Shown here piece after piece: positions 43,524-53,319 of a DNA stretch of 64,000 bases. Under the pieces are notes generated by a model. The model was not told the origin of the DNA and did not search any database. It saw nothing but the letters and a program-made list of their open reading frames with translations. Source of the DNA: Billgrantia antri (lineage in GTDB: Bacteria > Pseudomonadota > Gammaproteobacteria > Pseudomonadales > Halomonadaceae). Made by a program: the position numbers and the translations under genes. Location: positions 1 through 64,000 of the forward strand of contig NZ_JAHYCA010000002.1 of NCBI RefSeq assembly GCF_019430905.1, written 5' to 3'. Numbering within the stretch: position 1 is the first letter of the stretch; each line of letters begins with the position of its first letter.

Positions 43524-45347
43524 TTGGACGCCGTGACCGACCCCATCGACCTGCACGCCCGACTCAAGCCGCGGCTGCTGCCGCGCCCACGCAACGAGGC
43601 GCTTTATGCTCGTGCCCGTGCCGAGGGGCTGACCGAGCTGCAGGCCCGCGTACTCGCCGGTCGCCTGGCCAACTATGAGGGCGAGCTGGCGCCACTGACC
43701 CAGCCCAGCCTGCGCTACCTCGAACACCCAGAACGCCTGGCCGACGGCCGCCGTGCCGCCGAGCGCATCGCCACCGCCGTAGCCGAGGGCGAGCACATCG
43801 GCATCCTCACCGACTACGACGTCGACGGCATCACCTCCCACGTGGTGATCCGGCGCACCCTGGTGGAACTCTTCGGCGTACCGGAATCGCGCTTGCACAG
43901 CCTGATCGGCCATCGTATCCACGACGGCTACGGCATCAGCCTGCCGCTGGTGGAGCGCACGCTCGGATTCTCGCCGCGGCCGACGCTGGTGATCACTGCC
44001 GATTGCGGCAGCTCCGATGAGCCACGCATCGCCCGGCTCAAGGCGGCGGGCATCGACGTGGTGGTGAGCGACCACCACGCGCTGCCGGTGGAGGGACCGC
44101 CCCCCTCGGCCCATGCCGTGGTCAACCCGACACGCAACGACTGCCAGTATCCCGACCGTACCATTGCCGGCTGCATGGTGGCGTGGCTGGTGATGTCGCT
44201 GACGCGCAGCGTGCTGGTGGAGTGGGGCGTGATTCCCGAGGCCACGCCCAAGCTCTCCGCCTGGCTCTCCTACGTGGCGTTGGGCACCGTGGCCGACTGC
44301 GTGTCGCTGGGCGCGAGCCCGGCCAATCGCGCCGTGGTCAGCCATGGTCTGGCGTTGATCAACCGCATGGAGGCGGCCTGCTGGCGCGCCATGGCCGCGC
44401 GCCTGGGCGAGGATAGCGTGCCATTCTCCGCCGAGACTCTCGCCTTCCAGATGGGGCCACGCATCAATGCCCGCTCGCGCCTCGACGACCCCTACGCGGC
44501 GCTGCACTTCATGCTGGCGGGAGACGACGCCACCGCGCAGCGCCATCTGCAGACGCTGGACGACGACAACCAGTCGCGCAAGGTGATCGAGGCGGAGATG
44601 GTCGAGGAGGCGCGAGCCCTGGCCCTGCCCCAACTGGAGGCCGACCTGCCAGCACTGGTGGTCTATCTCGAAAGCGGGCATCCCGGCGTGCAGGGTATCG
44701 TCGCCTCGCGTCTGGTGCAGTCCTTCGGACGCCCTGCGTTGGTGCTCACGCCGGCCGCGGCGCCCGGCATGCTCACCGGCTCGGGGCGCTCCATCGAGGC
44801 GCTGCACCTGCGTGACGCGCTGCAGCGCACCCACGAGCTGGCGCCCGAAGCGCTGCCGCGCTTCGGTGGTCATCGCGGTGCGGCCGGGGTCGGCGTGCCG
44901 GGGCAGCAACTCGAGGCTTTTCGTGCCGCTTTCCTGCAGGCCGTGGGTGAGCAACTGGGTGGCTGCGAGCTGTTTCCCCATGTGTTCACCGATGGGGCGC
45001 TGGCTCCCGAGCAATTCCAACTGGCCACGCTGATCGAACTGGAGGCGTTGGGTCCTTATGGTCGCGAGTTCGACGCCCCGCTGTTCGAAGGAGAGTTTTT
45101 TGTCGAGTCGCTACGTGCCGTGGGCGCCGAAGCGAACCATCTCGCCATGCAGCTCTCCTCGGGGCTGGTGAGCCTCAAGGCGATCTGGTTTCGTGCCCTG
45201 ACGCCGGGAGAGCTGCCTGCCTTCGGCATGGGGGACAGGCTGCGCTGCGCCTATCGGCTCAATCGCAACCGCTGGCGGGGGCAGGAGTCGCTGCAGCTGA
45301 TGGTGGAGGTTGCCGAACCGCTGGTGGCCAATCATCGCGTAACCTAA
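43524..45347 (+). CDS. recJ: Single-stranded-DNA-specific exonuclease RecJ
   Basis: The 607-residue protein starts at a TTG that follows GAGGAG by six bases. DHH-superfamily motifs are visible: LTDYDVDGITSHVV, ITADCGSSDE, VVSDHHALP, and DHHA1-type GHRGAAGVG near residue 450. E. coli RecJ is 577 residues; the extra length is mostly N-terminal and central. It degrades single-stranded DNA 5' to 3' in RecF-pathway repair and mismatch repair. Confidence 0.95.
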   Translation: MDAVTDPIDLHARLKPRLLPRPRNEALYARARAEGLTELQARVLAGRLANYEGELAPLTQPSLRYLEHPERLADGRRAAERIATAVAEGEHIGILTDYDVDGITSHVVIRRTLVELFGVPESRLHSLIGHRIHDGYGISLPLVERTLGFSPRPTLVITADCGSSDEPRIARLKAAGIDVVVSDHHALPVEGPPPSAHAVVNPTRNDCQYPDRTIAGCMVAWLVMSLTRSVLVEWGVIPEATPKLSAWLSYVALGTVADCVSLGASPANRAVVSHGLALINRMEAACWRAMAARLGEDSVPFSAETLAFQMGPRINARSRLDDPYAALHFMLAGDDATAQRHLQTLDDDNQSRKVIEAEMVEEARALALPQLEADLPALVVYLESGHPGVQGIVASRLVQSFGRPALVLTPAAAPGMLTGSGRSIEALHLRDALQRTHELAPEALPRFGGHRGAAGVGVPGQQLEAFRAAFLQAVGEQLGGCELFPHVFTDGALAPEQFQLATLIELEALGPYGREFDAPLFEGEFFVESLRAVGAEANHLAMQLSSGLVSLKAIWFRALTPGELPAFGMGDRLRCAYRLNRNRWRGQESLQLMVEVAEPLVANHRVT

Positions 45348-45428
45348 GCACGATCAATGATTTCCTACGCTCGACCCGCTAGAATCCGGGCCGTTCGGGC
45401 GAGCCGCCCGTTTGCCAAGGAATCGTGA

Positions 45429-46046
45429 ATGGATCCACAAGATCTGCCCACCGATCCCCATCGCCCCTACGAGGACGTGATGGCCATGCTGGTGGGCACG
45501 CTGTTCGTCGCCCTCGGTGTCAGCTTCTATACCCATGCACTGCTGCTCACCGGCAGTACCGCCGGCATGGCCTTCTTGTTGCAGTACGCCAGCGGTTGGC
45601 GCTTTGGCGTCTGGTTCTTCCTGATCAACCTGCCGTTCTATTACCTGGCAGTGAAGCGCATGGGTTGGTCGTTCACCCTGCGTACCTTCGTCGCCATCGC
45701 TCTGGTATCGCTATTCTCCGAGCTGACCGGCAGTTGGGTCGCCTTCGACAGCCTCAATCCGCTCTATGCCTCGCTGATGGGCGGCAGCCTGATCGGCATC
45801 GGCATGCTGGTGCTGTTTCGCCACCGTACCAGCCTCGGCGGCATCAACATCCTGGCGCTCTATCTGCAGGGGCGCTACGGCTGGCGCGCCGGCTACGTGC
45901 AGCTCGGCATCGACGGGCTGATCATGCTCGTCGCCTTGCTGGTGCTGCCGCCAGAGCGGGTCGGGCTCTCGGTGCTGGGCGCCGTGGCGCTCAACTTGAT
46001 CATTGCCCTCAATCACAAGCCCGGCCGCTACATGGGCGTGAGCTGA
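45429..46046 (+). CDS. YitT family membrane protein
   Basis: 205 residues with five to six hydrophobic segments. The MLVGTLFVALGVSFYTHALLLTGSTAGMAFLLQYASG stretch (GxxTGG-like turn) and SLMGGSLIGIGMLVLFRHRTSLGGINILALYLQ resemble YitT_membrane domains. No C-terminal DUF2179 domain follows, so it is the short form. Transport role unproven. Confidence 0.85.
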   Translation: MDPQDLPTDPHRPYEDVMAMLVGTLFVALGVSFYTHALLLTGSTAGMAFLLQYASGWRFGVWFFLINLPFYYLAVKRMGWSFTLRTFVAIALVSLFSELTGSWVAFDSLNPLYASLMGGSLIGIGMLVLFRHRTSLGGINILALYLQGRYGWRAGYVQLGIDGLIMLVALLVLPPERVGLSVLGAVALNLIIALNHKPGRYMGVS

Positions 46047-46072
46047 AAAGTGGCGGCATGAGCGGGGCGGAG

Positions 46073-46492
46073 TCAGTAGTTGGGCCAGATGCCCGGCGTG
46101 GCCAGCTCGATGAGATGGCCGTCGGGGTCGCGGAAATAGAGGCTTTCGCCGCCGCGGGGCCAGTGGGTGCGCCCCTCGATGGTCACGCCATGATCGCTGA
46201 GCTGGCGTTCCCATGCGGTCAGCTCACGCTTGGCAATGGCGAAAGCGAGGTGTACCCGCCCTTTACCGTCGTGAGGCGGGATGGTGCCCATGTCGTTGGG
46301 CAGCACCACGGTTTCCAGCGTCTCACCCTGCAGGAACAGCAGCAGCACCGTGTTGGCGCCGACGTCGTAGGCGGTGAAGCGGTGATCGGCGTTGAAGGGT
46401 TCTAGGCCCATCACGCCTTCGAAGAAGACCCGCGCGCGATCCATGTCGTCGACGTAGAGGGCGGTCTCCAATACGCCGTTGAGCCTGGGCAT
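46073..46492 (-). CDS. VOC superfamily (glyoxalase/bleomycin resistance-like) protein
   Basis: 139 residues from MPRLNGVLETALYVDDMDRARVFFEGVMGLEPF at 46492, six bases after AAGGAGAG. The two beta-alpha-beta-beta-beta modules end with GESLYFRDPDGHLIELATPG, which carries the metal-binding Glu. The substrate is unknown; fosfomycin or glyoxalase activity is possible but not supported. Confidence 0.88.
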   Translation of the reverse strand: MPRLNGVLETALYVDDMDRARVFFEGVMGLEPFNADHRFTAYDVGANTVLLLFLQGETLETVVLPNDMGTIPPHDGKGRVHLAFAIAKRELTAWERQLSDHGVTIEGRTHWPRGGESLYFRDPDGHLIELATPGIWPNY

Positions 46493-46682
46493 GGCGTTCT
46501 CTCCTTCAGCCATATGCTTTCAGCTTAGCAAATAAGCCAGCAGGACTTTTTCAGCCTGCTGGCGCGGTTCCCCTCAGCAATGCCCCAGAGCCTCACGTGA
46601 GCAGGGTGTTTTTGCGCTGCATCATGGAAAAGTTCAACGGCTTACACCAAAACACAACTAAAGTATGAGGATTTATCGCATT

Positions 46683-46696
46683 AAAACGAACGTTTG
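46683..46696. promoter_or_regulatory. Operator-like element upstream of the first FadL gene
   Basis: AAAACGAACGTTTG lies 113 bases before the FadL start. It has the form AAAC-N4-GTTTG, close to the PsrA box (G/C)AAAC-N2-4-GTTTG known in Pseudomonas. An imperfect second copy (CGAACGAGTGTTTGG) follows at about 46706. The rest of the 46493-46808 interval holds no gene. The identical 14-mer recurs upstream of the second FadL gene. Confidence 0.55.
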
Positions 46697-46808
46697 GCCT
46701 TGATCCGAACGAGTGTTTGGCGAAAACTGACCGGGTAGGGCACCGCTCCGGCGAGGGCGGGATACACAACCAGCGCCAGCTCGCATCTGGATAGAGGACG
46801 TCGAGACC

Positions 46809-48146
46809 ATGCAGAACAAGTTCAACAAGATCACCTGGGCCGTGGCCATCGCGGCCGCCGCCTTCGCCAGCCAGGCCAACGCCGGCGGTTACCAGATCAA
46901 CGAACAGAGCGTCAGCGGCCAGGGTTATGGCCACGCGGGCCGGAGCTCCAACGTCAACGACGCCACCATCGTGTTCGGCAACCCGGCGGGCATGTCGTTC
47001 CTCGATCGGGCGCAGCTGACCGCGGGCGGCACCTATTTGAACGTCAATAGCGAGATCCGCAATGCCGAAGCGACTCGCTCCAACCTTCTTACAGGCGGAC
47101 TTGCTCAGCCGGTTGATGGTTCCTCTGAAGGCGATATGGTCCCGGGGACTCTGATTCCCTTTGCTTTTTACGCCCATCCGGTCAATGAGCGTCTGGCCTT
47201 TGGGTTTGGCGTGTATGCTCCCTTCGGCTCAAAGACCGAATACGAAGACGGTTTCATTGGTCGCAACCTGGGCAATTACACCGAGCTGAAGGTAATGAGC
47301 GCGCAGCCAACCGTTTCGTATCGATTTAACGAGCAGTGGTCGATCGGTGCTGGCCTTACCTATAACCGCGTGGAGGGTGAGCTCCAGCGCCAAGTGCCGC
47401 AGCCCGGTATGGGGATGGCGGATCCAGACCAGGACTTGGATTCACGGGTAGAAGGGGACGACGATGCTTGGGGGTATAATCTGGGCATCATGTTCCAGCC
47501 AGTTCCCGAAACCACGTTGGGTCTGACTTATCGCTCGAAGGTCGATTACGACCTTACGGGTACCTACAGGGCAACCAACCCCGACGGTTCGGTCGCTACC
47601 AATCCCCTCACAGGCGCAGCGTTGGAGGACAATGCACGCTTGAACCTGGTGACGCCGGAAACCATCAATTTCTCCGTGACCCAACAGATGAGTGATCGCT
47701 TGAAGCTGATGGTGGGCGCCTCTTGGGTTCGCTGGGACCGCTTCGATGAAATACATGTCACGAATGATGCAGGCGACACGATTACCCGGGAGACCCAGGA
47801 TTATTCGAATGCCTGGGCTTACGGTGTCGGCGGGGAGTACCAGCTCAACCCACAGTTGGTTCTGCGTGCTGGTGTCACTCTCGACTTCACGCCCACCAGC
47901 GACGAGTTCCGTAGCGCACGGATTCCCTCGGATGATCGCCGCATCTTCTCCATCGGCGCCGGCTGGACGCCCATGGAAAACCTAACGCTGGACTTTGCCT
48001 ATTCCTATCTGACCGAGCGTAGCACCCAAGTCGATCAAACTCGGACGGATCATGAGGGGACCATGGCAGAGACTGATCTGGCCTACTCCGCTGATTACAA
48101 GAACGAAGCCCATGGCTTCGGCGCTCAGCTGACCTACCGCTTCTAA
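46809..48146 (+). CDS. FadL/OmpP1 family outer-membrane protein (copy 1)
   Basis: The 445-residue protein has a signal peptide (AIAAAAFASQANAGG) and the FadL signature GGYQINEQSVSGQGYGHAGRSSNVNDATIVFGNPAGM. It ends in an aromatic C-terminal strand (HGFGAQLTYRF), as expected for a beta-barrel. It should import hydrophobic substrates such as fatty acids. It is followed by a terminator and by a paralogue. From about base 47050 on, the coding sequence is clearly less GC-rich than its first 240 bases. Confidence 0.92.
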   Translation: MQNKFNKITWAVAIAAAAFASQANAGGYQINEQSVSGQGYGHAGRSSNVNDATIVFGNPAGMSFLDRAQLTAGGTYLNVNSEIRNAEATRSNLLTGGLAQPVDGSSEGDMVPGTLIPFAFYAHPVNERLAFGFGVYAPFGSKTEYEDGFIGRNLGNYTELKVMSAQPTVSYRFNEQWSIGAGLTYNRVEGELQRQVPQPGMGMADPDQDLDSRVEGDDDAWGYNLGIMFQPVPETTLGLTYRSKVDYDLTGTYRATNPDGSVATNPLTGAALEDNARLNLVTPETINFSVTQQMSDRLKLMVGASWVRWDRFDEIHVTNDAGDTITRETQDYSNAWAYGVGGEYQLNPQLVLRAGVTLDFTPTSDEFRSARIPSDDRRIFSIGAGWTPMENLTLDFAYSYLTERSTQVDQTRTDHEGTMAETDLAYSADYKNEAHGFGAQLTYRF

Positions 48147-48163
48147 GCGCTCTCGACACTGTG

Positions 48164-48192
48164 GCCTGCCGGCACCCGCCGGCGGGCTTTTC
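48164..48192 (+). terminator. Terminator after FadL copy 1
   Basis: A 10-bp stem GCCTGCCGGC / GCCGGCGGGC with loop ACCC and a following TTTT lies 18 bases after the stop codon. It insulates the two FadL genes. Confidence 0.85.
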
Positions 48193-48258
48193 ATTCACCG
48201 CCATCGGCTTATAGCCGTCATGCTCTTGCTGAGCGAAGCATTGTAGACACTCAATAAT

Positions 48259-48272
48259 AAAACGAACGTTTG
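48259..48272. promoter_or_regulatory. Operator-like element upstream of the second FadL gene
   Basis: The same 14 bases, AAAACGAACGTTTG, as at 46683. Just in front is AATAAT, a possible -10, with TTGTAG at 48241 as a weak -35. A repressor bound here would cover the promoter. Confidence 0.55.
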
Positions 48273-48351
48273 TGCAGTGTGGAACGGAAGGGTCCCGAGT
48301 TCGCCACCGGTGAACGTCATGCGTCGCCAGACGACTGAAAAGGACACTTTC

Positions 48352-49767
48352 ATGAACAAGATCAAGACAACCGGAATTTCCCTTGCCCTGTCAGTGGGCA
48401 GTATCGCAACACTTGCCGCCAACTATGCCGCTGCCGGTGGCTTCGAGATCACCGCCCAGAGCATCGGTTCACAGGGCACCGGCCATGCCGGGCGTAGCTC
48501 CAACGTGGCGGACGCCACCATCGTCTACGGCAACCCCGCCGGCATGTCCTTTCTCAACCATGCTCAGGTATCGGTCGGAGGTACCGGCATTCGTGCCTAC
48601 ACCGAGATCGACAACGTCTCCTCCAACTTCAGCGCCGACGCCGAAGGCAGCCTGTCGCTGCTACCCTTCCTGCCACCGCTGACCTTCCAGCTGGGGCCGG
48701 GCGACATGGGGCGGGTGAACGGCACCAACGAGGGCGACATGGTGCCCGATTCGCTCATTCCCTACGCCTTCTACGCCCAGCCACTCACCGACCGGCTAAG
48801 CGTTGGCTTCGGCGTCTACGTGCCGTTCGGAGCCCGCACCGATTACGATGATGACTTCGAGGGGCGTTATCACGGCACCCTGACCGAACTCAGCGTGATC
48901 ACGGCGCAGCCAACTCTCTCTTATCGCCTCACCGACCGCCTCTCCTTCGGTGCCGGGCTTACCTATAACCGCGCCGAGGGGGAATTGGCCGTCAAGGTGC
49001 CGCATATCGAGGATGCGGTGAACGGCACGCCTCCCTCGCCCGAGACCGACGAGGAGGTGCAGGTAAGTGGCGACGACGATGCTTGGGGCTATCACTTGGG
49101 ACTGATGTATCGCCCCACGGATGCCACCTCGCTTGGTCTGACCTATCGCTCGAGCGTCGAATTCGAGCTGGCCGGTGAGATTGAGACCACCGGCTTCGTC
49201 CAGGAGATGCTGCCGAACCAGCCGGGCAGCCTCGACTTGACCACGCCGGAAACGGTTAATCTCTCCATCTCGCATGACCTCTTCGAGCCCTTGACGCTGA
49301 TGGCAAGCGTATCTTGGACCCGCTGGAGCCAGTTCGAGGAGATCGCCATTGATGGCGAAGCGTCGGGTGAGCGAATCATCGTCGAGCCGCAGGAGTACAA
49401 TAATGCTTGGGTCTATTCCGTGGGGGCGGAGTATCGGCCGACCAACACGCTGGCACTGCGGGCCGGTTTTGCCATCGACAATTCCCCAACCAATGACCGC
49501 ACGCGCAGCGTTCGTGTACCTTCCGACGACCGCAAGCTCTACTCACTGGGGTTGGGCTGGACGCCGCTTCCCAACCTGACCTTCGATCTGGCTTACACCT
49601 ACATCACCGAGAAGCGCACCCGGGTCGATCAGGCGCGCACCTACCAAGGCTCGAGCGAACTCCTGGCAGGGCTGGTGGACATCGATGCTGATGCCTCGAC
49701 ATATTATGGCGCCAACTACGAGACCGAAGCACATGCGGTGGGGGCCGCCGTCACCTATCGATTCTAA
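48352..49767 (+). CDS. FadL/OmpP1 family outer-membrane protein (copy 2)
   Basis: About 471 residues; the ATG at 48352 is preferred over an in-frame GTG at 48277. A signal peptide precedes GGFEITAQSIGSQGTGHAGRSSNVADATIVYGNPAGMSFL, nearly the same as copy 1. The barrel ends in AHAVGAAVTYRF. It imports hydrophobic compounds, probably long-chain fatty acids. It is a tandem paralogue of 46809-48146 with its own terminator-separated promoter and common operator. Confidence 0.92.
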   Translation: MNKIKTTGISLALSVGSIATLAANYAAAGGFEITAQSIGSQGTGHAGRSSNVADATIVYGNPAGMSFLNHAQVSVGGTGIRAYTEIDNVSSNFSADAEGSLSLLPFLPPLTFQLGPGDMGRVNGTNEGDMVPDSLIPYAFYAQPLTDRLSVGFGVYVPFGARTDYDDDFEGRYHGTLTELSVITAQPTLSYRLTDRLSFGAGLTYNRAEGELAVKVPHIEDAVNGTPPSPETDEEVQVSGDDDAWGYHLGLMYRPTDATSLGLTYRSSVEFELAGEIETTGFVQEMLPNQPGSLDLTTPETVNLSISHDLFEPLTLMASVSWTRWSQFEEIAIDGEASGERIIVEPQEYNNAWVYSVGAEYRPTNTLALRAGFAIDNSPTNDRTRSVRVPSDDRKLYSLGLGWTPLPNLTFDLAYTYITEKRTRVDQARTYQGSSELLAGLVDIDADASTYYGANYETEAHAVGAAVTYRF

Positions 49768-49953
49768 TCGTCCAGCCCATCTGCGCATGACCTGGCGATC
49801 CGGCTTCGGCCGGGTCGCTTGCGTTGGGGCTTTGCGATGGATGCGCCGAATCGGTGAGTTCGCTACAATAGCTGCCTTTTACGCGCCGCCGGGGCCGGGC
49901 CATGGCCTGGCCCCGGTCGCCGCCTTCACCAAGCGAATCAGGCGAACGAGCCC

Positions 49954-51052
49954 ATGCTGGAAACCAACCCCATCCATAACCTCATCAAGGACCTGTCGGA
50001 ACGGACAGACGTCCTGAGGGGGTATCTTTGACTATGCCGAGAAGAAGGATCGGCTAGAGGAAGTCTCCCGCGAGCTGGAAGACCCGAACGTCTGGAACGA
50101 CCCCGACTACGCTCAGAAGCTGGGCAAGGAGCGTGCCTCCCTCGAGCTCGTGGTCGAGACCATCGACGAGCTCGATCAGGGCCTGGCGGACAGCCGCGAC
50201 CTGCTCGAGCTGGCCGAGATGGAGGAGGACGAGGACACCGTCGACGAAGTAAAAAGAGAGCTCGACGGGCTCCAGGAGAGTCTGGCGAAGCTCGAGTTCC
50301 GGCGCATGTTCTCCGGCGAGATGGACGCCAACAACGCCTACCTCGACATCCAGGCCGGCTCCGGCGGCACCGAGGCCCAGGATTGGGCCAACATGCTGCT
50401 GCGCATGTACCTGCGCTGGTGCGAGCACCACGGCTTCAAGGCCGAGATCGTCGAGGTCTCTGCCGGTGAGGTGGCGGGCATCAAGTCGGCGACCATCCAT
50501 GTCCAGGGCGACCACGCCTTCGGCTGGCTGCGTACCGAGACCGGCGTGCACCGCCTGGTGCGCAAGAGTCCGTTCGACTCGGGAGGGCGCCGCCACACCT
50601 CCTTCGCCTCGGTATTCCTGTCGCCTGAGGTGGACGACAACTTCGAGGTCGAGATCAATCCGGCGGACCTGAGAACGGACACCTATCGTTCCAGTGGCGC
50701 CGGCGGCCAGCACGTCAATACCACCGACTCCGCGGTGCGCATCACCCACGAGCCCACCGGCATTGTCGTGGCCTGCCAGAGCCAGCGCAGCCAGCACGCC
50801 AACCGCGATTTCGCCATGAAGCAGCTCAAGGCGAAGCTGTGGGAACACGAGATGCAGAAGCGCAACGCCGCCAAGCAGGAGGCGGAGGACGCCAAGGCCG
50901 ATATCGGCTGGGGCAGCCAGATCCGCTCTTACGTGCTCGACGACCAGCGCATCAAGGACCTGCGTACCGGCGTGCAAACCAGCAACTGCGACCGGGTGCT
51001 GGATGGCGATCTAGACGCTTTCATCGAAGCCAGCTTGAAGCAAGGGCTATAG
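49954..51052 (+). CDS. prfB: Peptide chain release factor 2, expressed by programmed +1 frameshift
   Basis: The first 25 codons ([25 protein letters not shown]) from ATG 49954 end at an in-frame TGA at 50029-50031. A +1 shift there joins the 340-codon frame beginning [13 protein letters not shown], giving 365 residues, the same as E. coli RF2. The GGQ motif is [17 protein letters not shown] and the stop-codon recognition SPF is in [17 protein letters not shown]2 reads UGA and UAA and so regulates its own synthesis. The 49768-49953 interval has a possible -10 (TACAAT at about 49863). Confidence 0.97.
50017..50032 (+). promoter_or_regulatory. RF2 programmed frameshift site
   Basis: AGGGGG at 50017-50022 is the internal Shine-Dalgarno-like element, followed by TAT CTT TGA C. 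The shift occurs at CTT-T, skipping one base. The sequence AGGGGGTATCTTTGAC equals the E. coli site. Confidence 0.95.
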
Positions 51053-51078
51053 CCTGCTGCGCTCGCCGATACGGCGTT

Positions 51079-51136
51079 GCCCCTCGACTCGAGAGTCTCA
51101 TTGACGACAGTCAACTCCGTTCTCTCGTTGAGGGGC
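51079..51136 (+). promoter_or_regulatory. Nested hairpin between prfB and lysS
   Basis: Three nested paired blocks are visible: GCCCCTC/GAGGGGC outside (51079-51085, 51130-51136), GAGAG/CTCTC in the middle, and TTGAC/GTCAA at the tip with loop GACA. No T tract follows, so it is not a standard terminator. It may be a structured lysS leader or a processing signal in a prfB-lysS transcript. Confidence 0.45.
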
Positions 51137-51213
51137 GCCTTGCCTCAGCTCCGCTTGCGCGGCTCTAGTCGCGTTTACAACACCGCATATTGTGACTGCT
51201 AACAGGTAGCGAG

Positions 51214-52764
51214 ATGGCCAACCAGAGCTCCTCCCCGGAAAGCCCCCAGATCGACGAGAACCGCCTGATCGCCGAGCGTCGGGCCAAGCTGGCGGCTCGC
51301 CGCGAGCGTGCCGCGGCCAGCGGCGGCAGCGCCTTCCCCAACGACTTTCGCCGCGACAGCCTGGCGGCCGACCTCGCGGCCGAGCTGGGCGAGAAGGACA
51401 AGGCGGAACTGGAGTCGCTGAACCGCCCTGCGGCGGTGGCCGGGCGCATCATGCGCAAGCGTGGCCCGTTCCTGGTGATCCAGGACCCCAGCGGCACGAT
51501 TCAGCTCTACGTCGACAAGAAGGGGCTGGCGGAAGAGGTGCTGGAGGACATCAAGGGTTGGGACATCGGCGACATCGTCGCCGCCCGCGGCCCGGTGCAC
51601 AAGTCGGGCAAGGGCGATCTCTACGTGATGATGGAGGAAGCCAGGCTGCTGACCAAGAGCCTGCGTCCGCTGCCCGACAAGTTCCACGGTCTGACCGACA
51701 TGGAGGCGCGCTATCGTCAGCGCTATGTCGACCTGATCATGAACCCCGACTCGCGCAAGGTGTTCGAGACCCGCGCCGGAGTCATCAGCGCCATGCGCCG
51801 CTTCTTCGAGGAGCGCGGCTTCATGGAGGTGGAAACCCCCATGCTGCAGCCGATCCCCGGCGGCGCCACCGCGCGGCCGTTCATCACGCACCACAATGCG
51901 CTGGACATCGACATGTACCTGCGCATCGCGCCCGAGCTCTATCTCAAGCGCCTGGTGGTGGGCGGTTTCGAAAGGGTCTTCGAGATCAATCGCAACTTCC
52001 GCAACGAAGGCCTGTCGACGCGCCACAACCCCGAGTTCACCATGGTCGAGTTCTACCAGGCGCATGCCAATCACCATGACCTGATGGACCTCACCGAGGA
52101 GATGCTGCGTGCCGTCGCGCTCAAGGTGCTGGGGACCACCACGGTGGTCAATACCGTGCGCAGCGCAGAGGGTGAAGTGCTCGAGACCTACGAGTACGAC
52201 TTCGGCAAGCCGCTCAAGCGCATCAGTGTGTTCGACTCGATTCTCGAGTTCAATCCCGACATCCACGCCGAGGCGCTGGCCGACGAGGCCGCCGCACGGC
52301 AGATCGCCGAGCGGCTGGACATCGACGTCAAGGATGGCTGGGGCCTGGGCAAGATCCAGATTGAGATCTTCGAGAAGACCGTCGAGCATCGTCTCAAGGA
52401 CCCCACCTTCATCACCGACTACCCCACCGAGGTGAGCCCGCTGGCGCGGCGCAACGACCGCGACCCGTTCGTCACCGAGCGCTTCGAGTTCTTCGTCGGC
52501 GGGCGCGAGATCGCCAACGGCTTCTCGGAGCTCAACGACGCAGAGGACCAGGCCGAGCGCTTCCGTGCCCAGGCGGCGGAGAAGGAGGCCGGCGACCTCG
52601 AGGCGATGTACTACGATGCCGACTACGTACGTGCGCTGGAATACGGCCTGCCGCCCACAGCCGGCGAGGGAATCGGCATCGACCGCCTGGTGATGTTGTT
52701 TACCGACAGCGCCTCGATCCGGGATGTATTGCTGTTCCCGGCCATGCGCCCAGAGGTGGACTGA
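51214..52764 (+). CDS. lysS: Lysyl-tRNA synthetase, class II
   Basis: 516 residues with an N-terminal OB-fold anticodon domain ([20 protein letters not shown]) and the class II catalytic core: motif 2 [21 protein letters not shown] and motif 3 [13 protein letters not shown]. It lies downstream of prfB as in E. coli. Slightly longer than the E. coli enzyme (505). Confidence 0.97.
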   Translation: MANQSSSPESPQIDENRLIAERRAKLAARRERAAASGGSAFPNDFRRDSLAADLAAELGEKDKAELESLNRPAAVAGRIMRKRGPFLVIQDPSGTIQLYVDKKGLAEEVLEDIKGWDIGDIVAARGPVHKSGKGDLYVMMEEARLLTKSLRPLPDKFHGLTDMEARYRQRYVDLIMNPDSRKVFETRAGVISAMRRFFEERGFMEVETPMLQPIPGGATARPFITHHNALDIDMYLRIAPELYLKRLVVGGFERVFEINRNFRNEGLSTRHNPEFTMVEFYQAHANHHDLMDLTEEMLRAVALKVLGTTTVVNTVRSAEGEVLETYEYDFGKPLKRISVFDSILEFNPDIHAEALADEAAARQIAERLDIDVKDGWGLGKIQIEIFEKTVEHRLKDPTFITDYPTEVSPLARRNDRDPFVTERFEFFVGGREIANGFSELNDAEDQAERFRAQAAEKEAGDLEAMYYDADYVRALEYGLPPTAGEGIGIDRLVMLFTDSASIRDVLLFPAMRPEVD

Positions 52765-52855
52765 AGGGGCTGAGTAGCGCCGCTGGGCGGAAGTATTGGT
52801 AAGCGGCGGCGCTAGCGCCCATAATGATCACCGTTTCGACGTCGAGGAGACCGCG

Positions 52856-53242
52856 ATGAAACTGCTCAACCGCTCCGCCCTGAGCGTCAGGCCGACCCGG
52901 CACTTCGTGGACTGGATCAATGCGCTGGAACCCACCATGGGCGAGGACGACCTCACCCTGGCCGACGTCGAACGCGAAAGCACGGTCTATCTGATTCCCG
53001 AGATGGACACTCCGGAGGCGCTGGAGGCCTTCGTGCGCGAGCGTTACCTCGAGATCCTCGAGACCGAGCTGCGCGCCTGGGAAGAGGACGAGCGCCAGTG
53101 GCCCGAGGCCCTGGACTGGGCGCTGTTCCAGCGCTTCCTGCAGGTCGAGCACAGCTATCTCGCCATTGACCTGGACGACGAGACGGCGCTGGAGATCTCC
53201 GAGGTCGACGATTCGCTGCTATTGGAAACCGATCAAGATTGA
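52856..53242 (+). CDS. Conserved hypothetical protein
   Basis: 128 acidic residues from ATG 52856, behind GAGGAGA. It begins KLLNRSALSVRPTRHFVDWINALEPTMGEDDL and ends with the acidic tail SEVDDSLLLETDQD. It is probably soluble, has no visible catalytic motif and I do not recognise it. It sits 92 bases after lysS and is followed by a terminator. Confidence 0.7.
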   Translation: MKLLNRSALSVRPTRHFVDWINALEPTMGEDDLTLADVERESTVYLIPEMDTPEALEAFVRERYLEILETELRAWEEDERQWPEALDWALFQRFLQVEHSYLAIDLDDETALEISEVDDSLLLETDQD

Positions 53243-53265
53243 TCCGCTTTCCTCGTTGATTTTCG

Positions 53266-53287
53266 AAAACCGGCTGCGGCCGGTTTT
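53266..53287 (+). terminator. Intrinsic terminator
   Basis: AAAACCGGC TGCG GCCGGTTTT is a 9-bp stem ending in TTTT, 23 bases after the previous stop. It separates the hypothetical gene from the MFS exporter. Confidence 0.88.
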
Positions 53288-53319
53288 CTCGTTACGCACC
53301 TTGCCATGATGGAAACCGC

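Noticed and set aside
43518..45020. 500-residue minus-strand frame opposite recJ
   Set aside because: Antisense shadow of recJ with low-complexity His/Gln/Arg composition.
49954..50031. prfB read as a broken gene or pseudogene
   Set aside because: The in-frame TGA sits in the exact programmed frameshift motif AGGGGGTATCTTTGAC, so the interruption is regulatory.
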